Source: CAMEON01 sp045602325 (GTDB lineage Bacteria > Bacillota > Clostridia > Oscillospirales > CAG-272). From it: 9,152 nucleotides of DNA. The stretch is taken from NCBI GenBank assembly GCA_045602325.1, contig JAZSBH010000114.1, forward strand, positions 1 through 9,152, given 5' to 3'. This document shows positions 7,170-9,152 of the stretch, piece after piece (positions within the stretch are counted from its first letter, which is position 1; every line of letters begins with the position of its first letter). A program made the position numbers and the translations under genes. The notes beneath the pieces are model-generated. The model did no database searches and was not told where the DNA came from. It worked only from the letters and a program-made list of their open reading frames with translations.

Positions 7170-7424
7170 ATGAACCATTTTACCTACAAGCCCTCGGGCG
7201 TCTGCTCCCGTATGATCGACATTGACATCGAAGACAATACCATCGTGAAGGTCACCTTCACGGGCGGTTGCTCCGGCAACACCCAGGGCGTCGCCGCCCT
7301 TATCGCCGGCATGAACATCGACGAGGCCATCTCCCGCCTTGAGGACATTCACTGCGGCCCCCGTTCCACCTCCTGCCCCGATCAGCTCTCCCGCGCCCTG
7401 AAGGCATACAAGGAGCAGGCTTGA
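7170..7424 (+). CDS. TIGR03905-type TSCPD domain protein
   Basis: This gene encodes 84 residues and is almost entirely one TSCPD domain. This domain is also found at the C-terminus of vitamin B12-dependent ribonucleotide reductases and as stand-alone small proteins in Firmicutes. YKPSGVCSRMIDIDIEDN opens the domain, FTGGCSGNTQG (30-40) is the central glycine-rich turn, and CGPRSTSCPDQL (62-73) carries the TSCPD motif at 67-71. Four cysteines (12, 34, 62, 69) suggest metal binding, though this is inference. AAAGGA (7156-7161) lies eight bases before the ATG. The gene follows the prephenate-dehydratase-like gene by 29 bases with no terminator between them, so it probably ends the htpG transcript. 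The precise cellular role of the stand-alone form is not established. Confidence 0.9.
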   Translation: MNHFTYKPSGVCSRMIDIDIEDNTIVKVTFTGGCSGNTQGVAALIAGMNIDEAISRLEDIHCGPRSTSCPDQLSRALKAYKEQA

Positions 7425-7433
7425 CCATGCGAA

Positions 7434-7481
7434 ATACGAAAAAAGCGCTTACAGTGTTGAGCCGTAAGCGCTTTTTCGTAT
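7434..7481. terminator. Bidirectional intrinsic terminator
   Basis: ATACGAAAAA(A)GCGCTTAC (7434-7452) pairs with GTAAGCGCTTTTTCGTAT (7464-7481) with one bulged A and an 11-base loop. The GC core AGCGCTTAC/GTAAGCGCT is flanked by an A-run on the left and a T-run on the right. It can therefore stop plus-strand transcription from the htpG block and minus-strand transcription from the gene at 8544-7651. Confidence 0.85.
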
Positions 7482-7527
7482 GCAAATTGCAATTTATACT
7501 AATCTCTAATTAAAGCCTTGACTTCTT

Positions 7528-7575
7528 GTAGGGGCGTTCTTTGAACGCCCGCGGGCGCACACAGTACGCCCCTAC
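7528..7575. repeat. 48-bp palindromic element with terminal inverted repeats
   Basis: The ends are GTAGGGGCGT (7528-7537) and ACGCCCCTAC (7566-7575), a perfect 10-bp inverted repeat. Inside, GGGCGTTC/GAACGCCC (7532-7539, 7543-7550) forms one hairpin, and GGGCG/CGCCC (7553-7557, 7567-7571) can form a second. The layout resembles short palindromic repeats I recall from many gut Clostridia genomes, and it sits between convergent genes as such repeats often do. The rest of 7482-7650 shows only AT-rich sequence and a weak GCGGG/CCCGC pair; I see no gene there. Confidence 0.6.
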
Positions 7576-7650
7576 CATGGATTTGTTCAATATTTTTATC
7601 AGAGAACAGTATTAGCGGGCTGTATCAGCATCCTTGACCCGCCCATCTCC

Positions 7651-8544
7651 TTATTCCATCACCACAGCCCGTCCAATGGGCGCCACGGTGGCATACGCAG
7701 AAATACGCCTCTCCCGCTCCTCAGCAGAGTCACAGGGAAACAGCTCCACCCCCGTTCCCACACGGACGTACAGCCCGCTGACGGCTCCTGCGTCGGCAGG
7801 GTCGTCGGGGATCCAGATCAGAGGCGGCAAGGCGCGGGAGGCGTCCAGATAGGCCAGGAGCGCCGCCACAGCCTCGGGATGCCCTCCGCGCAGGAGAAAT
7901 TCTCCTCCCCAACGGATCTGTAAGGACGCCTGTCCCCATACCCGCAGAGCCTGGGTCAGGAGCAGATCACGCTCACGGAACGTAGGCACTTCCCGCCCGA
8001 AGAGCTTGCGGATCACCTCCCCCGCGTGGTAGGGATTGGGACGGACAAAGCTGTAATCCTCGGGTAATCGGAAGGTGACAATCTTTCCCGTAACCGAGAA
8101 AAACACTTCCTCCAGGCTATGGCTCCAAGCCGACAGCTCCGCCTCGTACACCGCCAAGGGATCGGGGAGCTCCGTCAGGTCATCATCTCCAACGACGGTA
8201 GGCTCGCAGAACGCGCAATGGGGGCAGACCGCCGGCAGATCGCGGAAGGTCTGCTTCCGGCCATACCATTGTACCTCCACCCACGCCTCCCAGAAATGTC
8301 GGGCAGTATGGGGGCAAAGGGAGGCTGTCAGCCCCGTTTCAGTTTGCAATGTTTCGTTGATCTTTGCCTGCAGGGAATGCCCCTCACACAGGGGCATGGC
8401 CTCGGCCAAGGCAAGGAATTTGTCGTAGTCCGAGGCGCCGCCCGTAATACGGGCTTCCTCCACACCGCAGGCACGGAGGAGACGGTGTAGATGTGGATCA
8501 CGGTCAAGGCCGAGCAGGTCGGCTGGATTTCGGTAGCGGTTCAT
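7651..8544 (-). CDS. Uronate-isomerase-like protein, shortened and probably non-catalytic
   Basis: This gene encodes 297 residues. Residues 14-51 (DRDPHLHRLLRACGVEEA, then RITGGASDYDKFLALAEAMP) line up with the uronate isomerase (UxaC) block DHYKWRAMRxxGVxE, ITGxASDxxKFxAWAxTVP. TARHFWEAW (80-88) matches TAEEIWE. FRLPEDYSFV (158-167) matches FRPDKAFNI. LQIRWGG (208-214) matches MQLHIGA with His changed to Arg. The protein lacks the N-terminal HxH metal site (DYHCHL), much of the lid segment, and everything after the strand that normally carries the catalytic Asp. UxaC is about 470 residues, so this is a reduced relative of that amidohydrolase-superfamily barrel. CPHCAFC (107-113) is a possible metal site. 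ATG 8544 has AAGGAG six bases upstream; a 40-residue longer frame crosses the promoter and is rejected. Function unknown. Confidence 0.65.
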   Translation of the reverse strand: MNRYRNPADLLGLDRDPHLHRLLRACGVEEARITGGASDYDKFLALAEAMPLCEGHSLQAKINETLQTETGLTASLCPHTARHFWEAWVEVQWYGRKQTFRDLPAVCPHCAFCEPTVVGDDDLTELPDPLAVYEAELSAWSHSLEEVFFSVTGKIVTFRLPEDYSFVRPNPYHAGEVIRKLFGREVPTFRERDLLLTQALRVWGQASLQIRWGGEFLLRGGHPEAVAALLAYLDASRALPPLIWIPDDPADAGAVSGLYVRVGTGVELFPCDSAEERERRISAYATVAPIGRAVVME

Positions 8545-8584
8545 ACCCGTCTCCTTTCTTGTGAAATCCCAGTTGTCTGCACAT

Positions 8585-8613
8585 ATTATACACCATCGGA
8601 TGACATCTGTCAA
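8585..8613 (-). promoter_or_regulatory. Consensus sigma-A promoter for the uronate-isomerase-like gene
   Basis: Read on the minus strand, TTGACA (8613-8608) and TATAAT (8590-8585) are exact consensus boxes 17 bases apart. The predicted transcript start near 8578 leaves a short leader before ATG 8544. Such a strong promoter argues that the gene is expressed and is not a decaying fragment. Confidence 0.9.
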
Positions 8614-8655
8614 GCAGAGCCTGAAAAAGAATACAAAAAAGGCCGCCGAAGGCGT

Positions 8656-8681
8656 ACCTACCATAAAGTAGGTTTACCTAC
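8656..8681. repeat. Alternating ACCTAC/GTAGGT hexamers
   Basis: ACCTAC (8656-8661), GTAGGT (8668-8673) and ACCTAC (8676-8681) alternate in orientation with spacers of six and two bases. The middle copy can pair with either neighbour, so two hairpins exclude each other. The array lies about 45 bases upstream of the minus-strand -35 box, where an operator or a repeat end would be plausible. Confidence 0.5.
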
Positions 8682-8690
8682 CGTAGCCTT

Positions 8691-8767
8691 GTAGGGCGGT
8701 GGCTTGCTGCCGCCGTTGTAAACGATATGAATTTGATAACGCGGCGGGAGATAAACCCCCGCCCTAC
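8691..8767. repeat. 77-bp element with terminal inverted repeats
   Basis: GTAGGGCGG (8691-8699) and CCGCCCTAC (8759-8767) are perfect 9-bp inverted ends. Internal arms GGCGGG (8743-8748) and CCCGCC (8758-8763) can form a hairpin, and a GC-rich pair sits in the left part. Ends and layout resemble the 48-bp element at 7528-7575 (shared TTGTAGGG start), so the two may belong to one repeat superfamily. No coding capacity is seen. Confidence 0.55.
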
Positions 8768-8804
8768 TCGAAAAGGAGTACGAGCAATTTTGTTCATACC
8801 CCTT

Positions 8805-8833
8805 TTCACACATCTTGCTATTCAAGGTATAGT
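8805..8833 (+). promoter_or_regulatory. Plus-strand promoter candidate in the gene-free 3' region
   Basis: TTCACA (8805-8810) and TATAGT (8828-8833) each match five of six consensus bases, with a 17-base spacer. Predicted start is near 8840. The -10 box overlaps a hairpin in which ATAGT and ACACC (with a GTGTT bulge) pair with GGTGT and ACTAT around TTGTA (8829-8858). No gene follows before the terminator at 9032-9069. Confidence 0.5.
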
Positions 8834-8872
8834 GTGTTACACCTTGTAGGTGTACTATCGGGCGTAAACAAA

Positions 8873-9013
8873 GCCTTCCTCCGGGAGGAAAGTGGCACGT
8901 GAAGCGTGACGGAAGGAGCCCGCGTGACTTTAGTTTTGAACTTGTTTTATCGTAACGCGCTCTCCCTCAGTCACCCGCGGCAAGCCGCCGGCGCCAGCTC
9001 CCTCCCGGAGGGC
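8873..9013. repeat. 141-bp imperfect inverted-repeat (MITE-like) element
   Basis: The outer ends are mirror images: GCCTTCCTCCGGGAGG (8873-8888) against CCTCCCGGAGGGC (9001-9013). Inner arms GGAG..CGCGT (ending 8925) and ACGCG..CTCC (from 8955) also pair. Each half has its own small hairpins: CACG/CGTG around TGAAG on the left and GCGGC/GCCGC on the right. There is no open frame of note. It resembles, from memory, palindromic repeats with CTCCCTCAGTCA and CTCCCTCCCGGAGGG ends that are frequent in Oscillospiraceae genomes. Confidence 0.55.
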
Positions 9014-9031
9014 AATGTCATTAAGTTAAGA

Positions 9032-9069
9032 AAAGAACCAAGTTCAGAAATGGACTTGGCTCTTTTTTT
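9032..9069 (+). terminator. Intrinsic terminator with no gene before it
   Basis: AAAGAACCAAGTTC (9032-9045) pairs with GGACTTGGCTCTTT (9052-9065), with one A/C mismatch and one wobble, around a 6-base loop, and the T-run continues to 9069. It is a strong plus-strand terminator. The nearest plus-strand gene upstream ends at 7424 behind another terminator, so this one must serve a noncoding transcript or act as an attenuator for whatever lies past the window. Confidence 0.8.
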
Positions 9070-9101
9070 GCAAAAAAGTTAAAGAATTTTTGAAAAAGGG
9101 G

Positions 9102-9152
9102 TTGACAAAAAGGAAAAAGTGTGCGGGCGATTTTATTAGCAAGCTAATAAAA
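9102..9152 (+). promoter_or_regulatory. TTGACA box followed by a perfect palindrome at the window edge
   Basis: TTGACA (9102-9107) is an exact -35 match. TTTTATTAGC (9131-9140) and GCTAATAAAA (9143-9152) form a perfect inverted repeat with a 2-base centre. No good -10 box sits 16-18 bases after TTGACA, so the promoter may be incomplete or may need an activator. The palindrome has the size and position of a repressor operator, but I do not recognise the regulator, and the downstream gene is outside the window. Confidence 0.4.

Noticed and set aside
8545..8664. Forty-residue N-terminal extension of the uronate-isomerase-like protein
   Set aside because: It would be translated from DNA that contains the exact-consensus promoter and the leader. 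The internal ATG at 8544 has a perfectly spaced AAGGAG.

Overview
The window looks like a chromosomal piece of a low-branching Clostridia-type Firmicute, probably an uncultured gut lineage near the Oscillospiraceae. This rests on strong AAGGAG-type ribosome sites, sigma-A promoters of the form TTGACA-17-TATAAT, U-tailed intrinsic terminators, C/G-ending codon use in the genes, a clostridial HtpG, a stand-alone TSCPD-domain protein, and small palindromic repeats of a kind I recall as common in that group. The taxonomic call is an inference.

Layout, left to right. Positions 1-189 hold four back-to-back hairpins and the ribosome site of a GNAT acetyltransferase (190-666, +). Positions 667-1094 contain no gene: there is a hairpin, three near-identical 45-bp tandem repeats, an intrinsic terminator and a consensus promoter. 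That promoter reads into two tandem paralogous AI-2E-family (UPF0118/PerM/YtvI-like) membrane proteins (1095-2570 and 2650-4086, +), separated by a perfect 14-bp hairpin without a U-tract. After a 115-bp gap comes htpG (4202-6133, +). Five bases past its stop begins a 333-aa protein with a contracted prephenate-dehydratase-like core and an ACT-like end (6139-7140, +). A small TSCPD protein (7170-7424, +) follows, and a two-way terminator closes this block.

Positions 7482-7650 are noncoding and carry a 48-bp palindromic element. A minus-strand gene (8544-7651) then encodes a 297-aa protein that I read as a shrunken, probably non-catalytic relative of uronate isomerase. It has its own consensus promoter. 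The last 600 bases (8545-9152) have no gene that I can support. They hold that promoter, alternating hexamer repeats, a second terminal-inverted-repeat element, a plus-strand promoter, a 141-bp inverted-repeat element, a strong terminator, and a TTGACA box followed by a perfect palindrome at the very edge.

Functionally the window is a set of small transcription units rather than one pathway: a housekeeping chaperone with two passengers, a pair of membrane proteins, an acetyltransferase and an isomerase-like orphan. No defence system, CRISPR array, transposase gene, tRNA or rRNA is visible. The points most worth a second look are the uronate-isomerase-like pseudoenzyme, the lobe-deleted prephenate-dehydratase-like protein coupled to htpG, and a promoter-to-terminator noncoding interval at about 8840-9069.
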